A stretch of 64,000 nt of DNA from Sinomonas terrae. GTDB lineage: Bacteria; Actinomycetota; Actinomycetes; Actinomycetales; Micrococcaceae. The stretch's first letter is position 1; each line of letters starts with the position of its first letter. The stretch covers positions 2,480,001 to 2,544,000 of the forward strand of contig NZ_JAKZBV010000001.1 in assembly GCF_022539255.1 (NCBI RefSeq), read 5' to 3'. Shown piece after piece: positions 26,770-35,389 of the stretch. Below the pieces are notes generated by a model. It ran no database searches. It saw nothing but the letters and a program-made list of their open reading frames with translations, and was not told where the DNA came from. The position numbers were made by a program, and so were the translations under genes.

Positions 26770-27714
26770 TTAGTGGCGGTCGCCGCGCAGCGTGTCGATT
26801 GCGAACTGCAGGTCAGCCGGGTATGGGCTCGTCACCTGGACCCACTCCCCCGTTCGCGGGTGCGCGAAGCCCAGACGGTGCGCATGGAGCCACTGGCGCG
26901 TGAGCCCGAGCTCCGCCGCAAACCTCGGGTCGGCCCCGTAGGTGAGGTCGCCCGCGCAGGGATGGTGGAGGGCCGCGAAATGGACGCGGATCTGATGGGT
27001 CCGGCCGGTCTCGAGGTGGACCTCGACGAGGCTCGCCCGGCCGAAGGCTTCGAGCACCTCATAGTGGGTCACCGACGCCCGCCCGTCCTCGACGACGGCG
27101 AACCGCCAGTCGTATCCCGGATGGCGTCCTATCGGGGCGTCGATCGTGCCCTCGAGGGGATCCGGCAGTCCCTGTACGACGGCGTGGTAGACCTTGTCCA
27201 CCGTCCGTTCCTTGAACGCGCGCTTGAGCGCGGTGTAGGCCGGCTCGGTCTTCGCGACGACCATCGCACCAGAGGTCCCGACGTCCAGCCGATGGACGAT
27301 CCCAGCACGCTCCGGCGCGCCCGACGTCGAGATGCGGAAGCCGTCGGCCGCGAGCCCTCCCACCACGGTGGGCCCGACCCACCCTGGGGAAGGGTGTGCA
27401 GCAACGCCGACCGGCTTGTCGACGACCACGAACTCCTCGTCGTCAAGGAGGATCTCGAGGCCGTCCACGTGCTCCACCACCACTTCCAGAGGATCTCGCC
27501 GCTCGGGCGCGTCAATCTCAATCACTTCGCCGGCCGAGAGGCGTCCCGACTTCGCCAACGGTCGGCCCTCTGCCTTCACGTGGCCCCCGGCCAGCAATTG
27601 GGCGGCAGCCGAACGGGAGACCCCCAACAGCGCCGAGAGTCCGGCGTCGGCCCGGAGGCCGGCGAGCTCTTCCGGCACGCTGTGCCGCTCAGGCACGCGG
27701 CGTCTCCCCGCCAT
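26770..27714 (-). CDS. rluD: RluD-type pseudouridine synthase
   Basis: 314 residues at the longest start. An S4 RNA-binding domain (about 15-70) precedes the RluA/RluD catalytic domain with GIVHRLDVGTSGAMVVAK; Asp of RLD is the catalytic nucleophile. It likely modifies 23S rRNA. The ATG start overlaps lspA by 26 nt; GTG codons at 27696 or 27678 would reduce or remove the overlap, and no start has a clear ribosome binding site. lspA-rluD is a standard bacterial pair. Confidence 0.93.
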   Translation of the reverse strand: MAGRRRVPERHSVPEELAGLRADAGLSALLGVSRSAAAQLLAGGHVKAEGRPLAKSGRLSAGEVIEIDAPERRDPLEVVVEHVDGLEILLDDEEFVVVDKPVGVAAHPSPGWVGPTVVGGLAADGFRISTSGAPERAGIVHRLDVGTSGAMVVAKTEPAYTALKRAFKERTVDKVYHAVVQGLPDPLEGTIDAPIGRHPGYDWRFAVVEDGRASVTHYEVLEAFGRASLVEVHLETGRTHQIRVHFAALHHPCAGDLTYGADPRFAAELGLTRQWLHAHRLGFAHPRTGEWVQVTSPYPADLQFAIDTLRGDRH

Positions 27715-28315
27715 CGTCCGTGGGAGGAGCTGACCGCTGGCCGGCGCCCTTCCCGTGGCGGCTTCCGTCCGCCCCGATTCCGAGCAGCGTCAGGAGGCAG
27801 ATGAGCGCGACACCGGTCACTACCGCTGAATCAGCAAGGTTGAAGATGGCGAAGTTCGGCAGCTGGATGAAGTCGACGACGTGCCCCATGCCGAAAGAGG
27901 GCTCGCGGAAGAGCCGGTCGGTCAGGTTGCCCAGCGCGCCCCCGAGCACGAGCCCCAACGCGACCGACCAGCCGATCGACCGGACGCGCCGGGCGAACAG
28001 GATGATCGCAATCGCGACGACGGTCATGATGATGCTGAAGACCCACGTGACGTTCTCTCCGATGGAGAACGCAGCCCCGGAATTACGGATGTAGTACCAG
28101 TGCAGGAGCGGCGGGAGCACCGGTATCCGTTCCCCCTCCACCATCGTGCTCGTGACCCAGTACTTCGTGGTCTGGTCGAGCACGTAGGCGACAGCAGCAA
28201 GGACAGCGAGGACGATGAGGGCCTTGCGAGAGGCGCGACGCCGCGCAGGAGCGGGCTGCTGGTTCCGCGGAGGCGTCACCGAGGAGGAGTTGTCCATATT
28301 GCTTTCCGTTGACAT
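27689..28315 (-). CDS. lspA: Lipoprotein signal peptidase II
   Basis: 208 residues, four membrane helices. It cleaves signal peptides of lipoproteins such as the one at 50.1 kb. The catalytic Asp motifs are visible: GNLTDRLFR and FAIFNLADS. The N terminus has a ~30-residue Pro/Arg-rich cytoplasmic extension, and the C terminus a polar tail. Two starts are possible: ATG 28315, or ATG 28297, which has GGAAAG just upstream. Confidence 0.95.
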   Translation of the reverse strand: MSTESNMDNSSSVTPPRNQQPAPARRRASRKALIVLAVLAAVAYVLDQTTKYWVTSTMVEGERIPVLPPLLHWYYIRNSGAAFSIGENVTWVFSIIMTVVAIAIILFARRVRSIGWSVALGLVLGGALGNLTDRLFREPSFGMGHVVDFIQLPNFAIFNLADSAVVTGVALICLLTLLGIGADGSRHGKGAGQRSAPPTDDGGETPRA

Positions 28316-28321
28316 GCCGAA

Positions 28322-28352
28322 GCCGGCGACCGCACTGCAAGCGGCCGCCGGC
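28322..28352 (-). terminator. Hairpin between divIVA and lspA
   Basis: 12-bp arms (28322-28333 with 28341-28352) with one mismatch and a 7-nt loop, in the gap after the divIVA stop. There is no T run. Confidence 0.5.
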
Positions 28353-28367
28353 TCTCGAGTTCGGGTC

Positions 28368-28991
28368 TCAGACCTCGGCGTTGTCCGGGATCTCGCTCGA
28401 CACGACAGAGCCGCGTGCGTCGAGATCGCGGAGCTGGCCCTCGATGTAGGCCTTCAGGCGAGCACGGTAGTCGCGCTCGAACCCACGGAGCTGCTCGACC
28501 TTGCGCTCGAGCACCGAACGCTGCTGCTCGAGAGCCCCGAGCGTCTTGCGGGACTTCTCCTGCGCCTCGTTGACAAGGCTGCTCGCCTCGATCTGAGCCT
28601 CGGCGATGATCTTGTCGCGCTGGTCGACGCCGTCCTGCACGTGCTTGTCGTGCATCTGCTGGGCCATCGCGAGAAGGCCTGCGGCCGACTCTGCCGTCTG
28701 GCTCACGTTGGACTGTGCGGGGGCCGGAGCCTGAGCCGGGGCCGGCTCGGGCTTCGCGACCTCAGCCGGCTTCGTCTCCTGTGCAGCAGGCTTCTCAGCA
28801 GGAACGGCGGCGCCGCCCTTCGAAGTGAGCTCGGCGACCTTCTTGCGGAGCTCGTCGTTCTCCTGGTTCAGACGGCGAAGCTCAATGACGATCTCGTCAA
28901 GGAAGTCATCAACCTCGTCCTGGTCGTATCCCTCGCGGAACTTCGTCGGCTGGAAACGCTTGTTGACGACATCTTCTGGCGTCAGAGCCAT
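28368..28991 (-). CDS. divIVA: DivIVA/Wag31 polar growth protein
   Basis: 207 residues. The N-terminal DivIVA domain begins MALTPEDVVNKRFQPTKFREGYDQDEVDDFLDE when read in two parts, with the membrane-binding hydrophobic/Arg residues (about 1-33), then a first coiled coil. A Pro/Ala-rich linker (about 65-95) follows, then a long second coiled coil (about 100-190). It organises polar or septal wall growth on the inner face of the membrane. AGAGGTGAG precedes the ATG. The 126-nt gap upstream suggests its own promoter, but no clean -10/-35 is seen. Confidence 0.96.
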   Translation of the reverse strand: MALTPEDVVNKRFQPTKFREGYDQDEVDDFLDEIVIELRRLNQENDELRKKVAELTSKGGAAVPAEKPAAQETKPAEVAKPEPAPAQAPAPAQSNVSQTAESAAGLLAMAQQMHDKHVQDGVDQRDKIIAEAQIEASSLVNEAQEKSRKTLGALEQQRSVLERKVEQLRGFERDYRARLKAYIEGQLRDLDARGSVVSSEIPDNAEV

Positions 28992-29117
28992 CTGCTCACC
29001 TCTTTGGTCTAGTCAGTCAGGGGCTTGCGCCACCTTGACTACCGTAACTGACTTGCGCCCGCACGCTCCACTTCACGGCCTCATGCCGCCGTGTGGCGCC
29101 GGGACTCTGCTATGAAC

Positions 29118-29405
29118 CTACGCGAGATTCCTGACGATTGCCATAGCGATATTGACGACGATCGCCAAGACGATGAAGCCAAGATCGAGACTCATGGAGC
29201 CGATCCGGACTGGCCGGAGAACCCTCCTTGACAGTCGCATGGGCGGATCGGTCACCGAGTAGATTGCGCTGGCCGCAACCAGCGAGGCTCCTCTGGGCCG
29301 CCATGAGCGGGCGAAGGACTGCACCCAGTCATAGACCAATCGCCCCAGGAGCGCCACAAAGAACAGCTCGAGGAACAGGTACACGACAGCCCACAGAATG
29401 CTCAC
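29118..29405 (-). CDS. yggT: YggT family membrane protein
   Basis: 95 residues with two hydrophobic hairpins (about 3-25 and 75-94) and the family block YDWVQSFARSWRP...DPPMRLSRRVLRPVR in between. YggT proteins lie between sepF and divIVA in most actinobacteria and are thought to help ion homeostasis or division; the role is unproven. GTG start at 29405, 5 nt after the sepF stop, so co-transcribed. Confidence 0.92.
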   Translation of the reverse strand: MSILWAVVYLFLELFFVALLGRLVYDWVQSFARSWRPRGASLVAASAIYSVTDPPMRLSRRVLRPVRIGSMSLDLGFIVLAIVVNIAMAIVRNLA

Positions 29406-29410
29406 GGAGA

Positions 29411-29941
29411 TCAGCTCTGATTGAAGAAAGCAGCCTGTCCGTCACTGACCTTCTTGTCCTCGCCGAGCACCTCGATGCTCGCGGGAGTGAGGAGGAAGAC
29501 CTTGTTCGTGACACGCTCGATGCTGCCGTGAAGGCCGAAGACAAGGCCTGCGGAGAAGTCCACGAGCCGCTTCGCATCGGCCTCGCCCATGTCGGTCACG
29601 TTCATGATGACCGGGATACCGTCGCGGAAGCTCTCGCCGATCACCTTGGCGTCATTGTAGGAACGCGGATGTACGGTCGTGATCTGACGGAGGCCTGAGT
29701 CCTCGCGGACGGCGGCGGCGCGCTTGATGGGCGTCACGGGGGCGCGGTACTCCTCTACTTCGGCAGCAGCAGGCTCGCGGGTGGCAAGCGCCTGACGGCG
29801 TTCTTCACGCTCGGTGTGCACCGGCTTGTCCTCTTCCGTACGTACGTGTTCCGTGCGGGCGTTCTGGGGCTCAGCCTCGAACTGCTCATCGCTGTCCGCG
29901 AGACCGAGGTAAACCATGGTCTTCCGCATAACTCCGGCCAT
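29411..29941 (-). CDS. sepF: Cell division protein SepF
   Basis: 176 residues. An N-terminal amphipathic membrane-binding helix (MAGVMRKTMVYLGLAD) is followed by a charged linker, then the FtsZ-binding SepF domain from about residue 83 (ITTVHPRSYNDAKVIGESFRDG). In actinobacteria SepF is the main FtsZ membrane anchor because FtsA is absent. ATG 29941 is chosen for the helix start and AGGAG 8 nt upstream; longer frames run into yggS. Confidence 0.96.
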   Translation of the reverse strand: MAGVMRKTMVYLGLADSDEQFEAEPQNARTEHVRTEEDKPVHTEREERRQALATREPAAAEVEEYRAPVTPIKRAAAVREDSGLRQITTVHPRSYNDAKVIGESFRDGIPVIMNVTDMGEADAKRLVDFSAGLVFGLHGSIERVTNKVFLLTPASIEVLGEDKKVSDGQAAFFNQS

Positions 29942-30015
29942 GCTCGACTCCTGTACTCGGGCCGCGCGGTCCTCGTGCACCGGGTCCCGGCCCTGAAGGT
30001 CCCGACTCTTCGACG

Positions 30016-30753
30016 CTACAACACGCGGGGCCGCGGACCGAGCACATCCGTACCGATCCGAACGTGTGTCGCACCTGCCGCAATCGCCTGCTCCAGATCC
30101 TGGCTCATGCCTGCAGACACCATCGTCGCACGCGGATGGTTCTTCCGCAGATCCGCCGCACAAATCGCGAGCCGGGCGAACGCACGTGTCGGGTCCTCGC
30201 CGAGTGGGGCGACGGCCATGATGCCCGCGAGCCGCAGCCCAGGAGATGCCGCGACGAGGTCTGCGAGCCCGCCGACTTCGGACGGCAGGGCGCCGCCGCG
30301 GCCGGGCTCTGCATTCTCGTCGAGGTTCACTTGGATCAGGCACGCGAGCGGTGGGCGGCCTTCACGCGCTGGCTCCGAGGCAGCTGCTTTGGACAGCGCT
30401 GCGGCGAGGGCGGGGCGGTCCACCGAATGGACCACGTCGGCGTACCGCACCACGCTCTTGGCCTTGTTCGTCTGCAGTTGGCCGATGAAGTGCCACGAGA
30501 GGTCGAGATCGGCGAGTTCCCGAGCCTTCGCCGAAGCCTCCTGATCCCGGTTCTCCCCTACGTCAGCAACCCCGAGCTCGGCCAAGGCACGGACGTCACT
30601 CGCCGGATGAAACTTTGTGACCACGATGAGCTCAGGTGCGTCGTCGCGGCCTGCGGCGCGCGATGCAGCCGCAATTCGTTCCCGTACGCGCGTCAGGCTC
30701 GCGGCGAGCTCTGCCCGACGTTCGGCCGTCGCGACCGAGACCGAATCAGCCAT
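30016..30753 (-). CDS. yggS: YggS family pyridoxal phosphate homeostasis protein
   Basis: 245 residues. PLP binds Lys in LIVVTKFHPASDV; further motifs are VGENRDQEASAK, WHFIGQLQTNKAK and GMSQDLEQAI. The family buffers free PLP and affects amino-acid metabolism. Start ATG 30753 lies in ATGGCTGA, an 8-nt overlap with the pgeF stop, indicating coupling. The sepF gene follows after 74 nt. Confidence 0.95.
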   Translation of the reverse strand: MADSVSVATAERRAELAASLTRVRERIAAASRAAGRDDAPELIVVTKFHPASDVRALAELGVADVGENRDQEASAKARELADLDLSWHFIGQLQTNKAKSVVRYADVVHSVDRPALAAALSKAAASEPAREGRPPLACLIQVNLDENAEPGRGGALPSEVGGLADLVAASPGLRLAGIMAVAPLGEDPTRAFARLAICAADLRKNHPRATMVSAGMSQDLEQAIAAGATHVRIGTDVLGPRPRVL

Positions 30754-31486
30754 GCGACCACACGATCCCCGCGAACCGCCCCTCGCCGGGCGCCCGCCGG
30801 TGCGAGAACAGGCGGGGCTCCTCGAAGGTGCAGGCCGCGGCTTCCAGATGACCGGGAACACCCAACGCGGCTAGCTGGGCCATGACACCGGCGGGCAGAT
30901 CGAGCGCTGGCGTTCCCCACGAGGTGGTCGACGCCGTCCCAGGGACGAGGGAGGCGACCTCTTCCCGGAGGGAGGCGGGAACTTCATAGCACCTGCCGCA
31001 GATGCTCGGCCCAATCCAGGCCTCGAGGTCGACGACCCCGCGGCCCCGAAGGGCTTCGACCGCGGCAACGACCACACCGCCCGCGAGCCCGACGCGGCCT
31101 GCGTGGACGGCGCCCACGGCGACGCTCCCGTCGTCGAACTGGCCGACGAGAAGTACGGGCACGCAATCAGCCACCATCACCGCGACAGGGAGGCCTCGCG
31201 ACAGAAGTGCATCGGCCACCGGAGCAGTCCCGCACTCCTCGGCCCATACAGCCGTCGAGCCGTGCACCTGCTCCATGTACTGCACACGCTCGGCTCCGAC
31301 CGCAGCGGCCAAGGCCGAACGATGACGGCGGACGCCGTCGTCGTCCGAACCGACGTGGAAGGCGAGATTCCCGGCCTCGACTTGGGTGAAGGCAGCGGTG
31401 GCGCCGGGACGGATGTCCCGGCGCCACCAGAAGGTGCCCGTGGCGACGGCGCCCTCCGGGGCCGGCCCGGACACGCGTGATGTCAC
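30746..31486 (-). CDS. pgeF: Laccase-domain protein (YfiH/PgeF purine nucleoside phosphorylase family)
   Basis: 246 residues. The metal-binding pattern of the family is present: EQVHGS (His), VAVMVADCVPVLL (Cys) and GAVHAGRVGLAGGVV (His). Family members act on purine nucleosides and have been linked to removing misincorporated amino acids in peptidoglycan in E. coli. GTG 31486 overlaps the ftsZ stop as GTGA, which sets the start; the longer ORF runs into ftsZ. Confidence 0.93.
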   Translation of the reverse strand: MTSRVSGPAPEGAVATGTFWWRRDIRPGATAAFTQVEAGNLAFHVGSDDDGVRRHRSALAAAVGAERVQYMEQVHGSTAVWAEECGTAPVADALLSRGLPVAVMVADCVPVLLVGQFDDGSVAVGAVHAGRVGLAGGVVVAAVEALRGRGVVDLEAWIGPSICGRCYEVPASLREEVASLVPGTASTTSWGTPALDLPAGVMAQLAALGVPGHLEAAACTFEEPRLFSHRRAPGEGRFAGIVWSHG

Positions 31487-32691
31487 TTGAGGAAGTCGGG
31501 CACGTCGAGATCGTCGCGCGAACCGGTGAGATCGTGCTCGACCACCGCGGGCAGCTCCACGTCGAACCCTGAATCGGCCGGCGTCGTGTGCGACTGGCTC
31601 CACTGGCTGAGCCCGTTGTGGCCCTGCGCAGGCTGGGCGACGGGCCGCGTGGGAGCCTGCTGCTGGGCGGCCGACGACGGCGGAGTAGCCGGAGCAGGCG
31701 GCGTCGCCTTGGCCTTCGTGTCCTCGAGCGACGGCGACGTCGCCTTGACGTCGTCGAAGCCCGCGGCGATGACGGTGACGCGTGCCTCGTCGCCGAGCGC
31801 GTCGTCGATCACGGCACCGAAGATGATGTTCGCCTCCGGATGCGCGACTTCCTGGACCAGGCGGGCCGCCTCGTTGATCTCGAAGAGGCCCAGGTCGCTG
31901 CCGCCCTGAATCGAGAGCAGCACCCCGTGGGCACCGTCGATCGATGCTTCGAGGAGCGGAGACGCAATGGCGAGCTCCGCGGCCTTGACTGCCCGGTCCT
32001 CCCCACGCGCCGAGCCGATGCCCATGAGGGCCGAGCCGGCGCCCTGCATGACGGACTTGACGTCGGCGAAGTCGAGGTTGATGAGACCGGGAGTGGTGAT
32101 GAGGTCGGTAATGCCCTGAACGCCGGAGAGCAGCACCTGATCGGCCGAGCGGAACGCGTCGAGGACCGAGACGTTGCGGTCGCTGATCGAGAGCAGCCGG
32201 TCGTTGGGGATCACGATGAGGGTGTCCACCTCGTCGCGGAGGGCCTCGATCCCGTTCTCGGCCGAGGTGGCCCGGCGGCGGCCCTCGAACGTGAAGGGAC
32301 GCGTGACGACGCCGATGGTGAGCGCGCCGAGCGAGCGTGCGATCCGAGCGACGACGGGCGCACCGCCAGTACCGGTGCCGCCACCCTCGCCGGCGGTGAC
32401 GAAGACCATGTCGGCCCCGCGCAGGACCTCCTCGATCTCGTCCGCGTGATCCTCGGCGGCCTGACGGCCGACCTCGGGGTTGGCGCCTGCGCCGAGACCA
32501 CGGGTGAGCTCGCGCCCGACGTCGAGCTTGACGTCCGCGTCGCTCATGAGCAGCGCTTGGGCGTCCGTGTTGATGGCGATGAATTCCACACCTCGCAGAC
32601 CGACTTCGATCATGCGGTTGACTGCGTTCACGCCACCGCCGCCAATGCCGACGACCTTGATGACGGCCAAGTAGTTCTGCGGTGCTGCCAC
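31483..32691 (-). CDS. ftsZ: Cell division GTPase FtsZ
   Basis: 402 residues. The tubulin signature GGGTGTGG is at 103-110, the nucleotide-binding GIGGGGVNAVNR at 15-26, and the T7 loop NLDFADVKSVM near 205. A Pro/Ala/Gln-rich linker (about 320-380) leads to the conserved C-terminal peptide DLDVPDFLK, the SepF-binding tail. It polymerises into the Z ring. A 174-nt upstream gap with an inverted repeat suggests its own promoter. pgeF, yggS, sepF and yggT follow. Confidence 0.99.
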   Translation of the reverse strand: MAAPQNYLAVIKVVGIGGGGVNAVNRMIEVGLRGVEFIAINTDAQALLMSDADVKLDVGRELTRGLGAGANPEVGRQAAEDHADEIEEVLRGADMVFVTAGEGGGTGTGGAPVVARIARSLGALTIGVVTRPFTFEGRRRATSAENGIEALRDEVDTLIVIPNDRLLSISDRNVSVLDAFRSADQVLLSGVQGITDLITTPGLINLDFADVKSVMQGAGSALMGIGSARGEDRAVKAAELAIASPLLEASIDGAHGVLLSIQGGSDLGLFEINEAARLVQEVAHPEANIIFGAVIDDALGDEARVTVIAAGFDDVKATSPSLEDTKAKATPPAPATPPSSAAQQQAPTRPVAQPAQGHNGLSQWSQSHTTPADSGFDVELPAVVEHDLTGSRDDLDVPDFLK

Positions 32692-32751
32692 GTTGAGTGT
32701 CCCTTGTTCGAAAGCCTGCTAGTTCTGCAAGAGGCTGGATCCCACAACCTT

Positions 32752-32770
32752 AACCCTCAACTCGAAGGTT
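32752..32770. promoter_or_regulatory. Inverted repeat in the ftsQ-ftsZ gap
   Basis: AACC-TC and GA-GGTT arms form an imperfect palindrome over 19 nt, 60 nt before the ftsZ start. A minus-strand TTGACA (32783-32778) lies just upstream, but no matching -10 at normal spacing was found. Confidence 0.4.
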
Positions 32771-32865
32771 ATAGTTATGTCAACTAGCTCTTGGTGAAGA
32801 CGGTATTTCCCACGATTCGTGGGCGCAACGACCGTTACAGCGTGTCGCGGTTGTTGGGTTCGGCG

Positions 32866-33981
32866 CTACCGGGTCACGGGGTGCCACGGCGTGCTCACGT
32901 CGAAGACGTTCACGGGCGCCTGCCCCTGCGGAGGATTCTGTGCGCTCTTCATGAGCGCCTCGAGCACCTTGGCCTTGAGATCGCGATCCTGGGTGTTTCC
33001 CCAGACCACAGTCTGGCCGTTGGAGAGCTTGAGCTGCACCGAGTCCACGGACTGCGCCGAAGCCGTAGCCAGCTGGCCGAGGACGTCCTGCGGGAGCGCC
33101 GAGAGCACGCTCGTCACCGCCAGGAATGTGTCGTGGGACATGTGCGCACCCTGAGGGTCGATCACGGGGACGGGATAGGCGGACTGATCTTTCGCGGTCG
33201 CAATCTGGACGCCGTCACCGTCCACGACGGAAAAGCCATCAGTCTGCTTCACGAGCGCCACCGGCACTCGCTCGACGACTGTTACGAGGAGCGTGTTCGG
33301 TGGAACCGCGCGGCTCTGGACCGACTTGACCTGCACGATCGGGGCGACGAGGCGACTCACATCCGAGGGCCCGACGAGCGGCAGCGGCTTCCCCTTGAGT
33401 GGCGCGAGGGCCTCCTGGACCTGGGCCGGGGCCAGCATCTTCGTCCCCTCGACGGTGATCGTGTGCACCGCGAGGACTGGCGTGAAGAGGACCAACCCCA
33501 TGACGGCCGCGACGACGGCGACGAGGGCGACGGCGACGAGGACCACGCGCCGTCGGATGCGCTTGGCGCGGGGAACGGGGAACGCGAGAACGTCGCGTGA
33601 ACCTCCGGCCGCTGACCCGGCGTCGGGCGTCCTCCGGCCCAGGAGACGCGCGGGACTCAGCGAATGGGATCCCTTGGACGGCGCTCGGTGAGCCTTCGTC
33701 GGCTGTTCCCGGGCCGGGTTCGAGCGCAGGGGCTGATCCTCGTCCGGCTCGTCGGCGCCGTCGTCAACCGGATGGAGCACCGTGACCTTCGCTGAGCGGC
33801 CCACGGAGACCCGGCCCCCGGAGGAGCGGCCCACGGAGGATTCCCCCGCTCCACCCCGGACAGGAGGCAATTGGTCGGAAGGCGCCTGGTCGAACGAGGC
33901 CTCGTAGTCCTCCTCCCTCGACTGCGGCGGACCCGACGGCCCGACGCGGGGCACCCGCGGCTTGCGTGGACTAGGCGCCAT
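32866..33981 (-). CDS. ftsQ: Cell division protein FtsQ
   Basis: 371 residues. A long cytoplasmic N terminus (~145 residues, Pro/Ser/Arg-rich, with the short repeat SSVGRSS/VSVGRSA) precedes one membrane helix (about 145-168). The POTRA domain (VHTITVEGTKMLAP) and the FtsQ beta domain follow. FtsQ bridges early and late divisome proteins with FtsL/FtsB. The start overlaps murC by 11 nt and has GGGAAG upstream. The long N terminus exceeds that of proteobacterial FtsQ but is common in actinobacteria. Confidence 0.95.
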   Translation of the reverse strand: MAPSPRKPRVPRVGPSGPPQSREEDYEASFDQAPSDQLPPVRGGAGESSVGRSSGGRVSVGRSAKVTVLHPVDDGADEPDEDQPLRSNPAREQPTKAHRAPSKGSHSLSPARLLGRRTPDAGSAAGGSRDVLAFPVPRAKRIRRRVVLVAVALVAVVAAVMGLVLFTPVLAVHTITVEGTKMLAPAQVQEALAPLKGKPLPLVGPSDVSRLVAPIVQVKSVQSRAVPPNTLLVTVVERVPVALVKQTDGFSVVDGDGVQIATAKDQSAYPVPVIDPQGAHMSHDTFLAVTSVLSALPQDVLGQLATASAQSVDSVQLKLSNGQTVVWGNTQDRDLKAKVLEALMKSAQNPPQGQAPVNVFDVSTPWHPVTR

Positions 33982-35389
33982 GACCGGCTTCCCTTCTCCC
34001 GCCCGACCCTTCGAGCGCCTCCACGAGGGCCGGCCCGAGGGCAGTCACGTCACCGGCCCCGATGGTGAGCATGATGTCCCCGGGCGCGGCGATCGCTGCG
34101 AGCTCGGCGACCGCCTCGGCGGCCGACGGCGCATAGGATCCTGCGGGCAGCGCGTCGGTCACGAGCTGACTCGTAACACCCGGGATCGGATCTTCGCGGG
34201 CGGGATAGATGTCAAGCACACGTACCGTGTCCGCGGCGGAGAGCGCCGCCGCGAATTGCGGGGCGAACTCGCGCGTGCGCGAGAAGAGGTGCGGCTGGAA
34301 CAGGACGTGCACGCGGCCCTCCCCCGCTACCCCGCGCGCCGCCTCCAGCGCGGCTCGGACTTCAGTCGGGTGGTGGGCGTAGTCGTCGTAGACCCTGACG
34401 CCCCGGGCCTCGCCCTTGAACTCGAATCGGCGCGCCGCGCCGCTGAAGCTGGCGAGCGACTCCGCGGCGGCCTCGGGCTGCGCGCCCAGGCCGACGACAA
34501 TGGCCGCGAACGCCCCGGCCGCGTTCAGTGCGTTGTGCGTTCCAGGTACCGAGAGGGGAAGCGGGACCGTGCCGCCCTCCCATTGAAGAAAAGCGCCTTC
34601 CGGTCCCGTGAGGAGCCGCACGTCAGCGTCCGCCGTGGTCCCGTACAGGAGAACGCGTGGACGGCCACCGAGCGCGGTTCGCCGTCTTTCGGCGACACCA
34701 CGGGCGCCCGCGTCATCACCGCAGGCCACGAGCAGGCCCTCGGACGGCAGGAGCCCCGCAAAGTCGTCGAAGGCTGCCTGGACCGCTTCTGCAGTTCCAT
34801 AGTGGTCGAGATGGTCGGCCTCGACGTTCGTGATGACCTCGATGAGCGGCCGGTAGTTCAGGAAGGAGGCGTCCGATTCGTCGGCCTCCGCGACGAAGAC
34901 GTCGGTGGACCCGTGGGCGGCGTTGACGCCGAGGGCCGGGACGTTGGCGCCGATCGCGAAGCTCGGATCGAGGCCAGCTCCGCGCAGCATCCACGTGGCC
35001 ATGGACGTCGTCGTCGTCTTGCCATGGGTTCCGGCGACGGCGAGGACGCGACTCCCCGCCATCGCGGCGGCGAGGGCCTCGGAACGGTGCAGGACGCGGA
35101 GTCCGCGGGCACGCGCCTCGACGAGTTCGGGGTTGTCGGGCCGGATCGCGGAGCCTGCAACGACGGTCTGGGCGTCGCGAACGTTGCCTGCGTCATAGCC
35201 GGCGGCGATGCGTGCGCCGAGCCGGGCGAGATCGCGCATGACCGGCAGGTCCTTGGCATCCGAGCCGCTTACCTGTAAGCCCCTTGCCACCATGACCCGC
35301 GCGACGGCTGACATGCCCACGCCGCCGACGCCCACGAAGTGGACGCGCCCGAGTTCCGCTAGGGCCGTGCCCACATTCTGCCCGTTCAT
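33971..35389 (-). CDS. murC: UDP-N-acetylmuramate-L-alanine ligase
   Basis: 472 residues. It adds L-Ala to UDP-MurNAc. The N-terminal UDP-binding motif is HFVGVGGVGMSAVA, the ATP loop AGTHGKTTTTS, and the central block EADESDASFL and NVEADHLDHY. The start shares ATGA with the murG stop. It ends overlapping ftsQ, the usual dcw order. Confidence 0.98.
   Translation of the reverse strand: MNGQNVGTALAELGRVHFVGVGGVGMSAVARVMVARGLQVSGSDAKDLPVMRDLARLGARIAAGYDAGNVRDAQTVVAGSAIRPDNPELVEARARGLRVLHRSEALAAAMAGSRVLAVAGTHGKTTTTSMATWMLRGAGLDPSFAIGANVPALGVNAAHGSTDVFVAEADESDASFLNYRPLIEVITNVEADHLDHYGTAEAVQAAFDDFAGLLPSEGLLVACGDDAGARGVAERRRTALGGRPRVLLYGTTADADVRLLTGPEGAFLQWEGGTVPLPLSVPGTHNALNAAGAFAAIVVGLGAQPEAAAESLASFSGAARRFEFKGEARGVRVYDDYAHHPTEVRAALEAARGVAGEGRVHVLFQPHLFSRTREFAPQFAAALSAADTVRVLDIYPAREDPIPGVTSQLVTDALPAGSYAPSAAEAVAELAAIAAPGDIMLTIGAGDVTALGPALVEALEGSGGRREAGHGA

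Noticed and set aside
25642..27804. 720-codon plus-strand frame antisense to dnaE and rluD
   Set aside because: It is a high-GC shadow of two well-supported minus-strand genes and has no recognisable motif.
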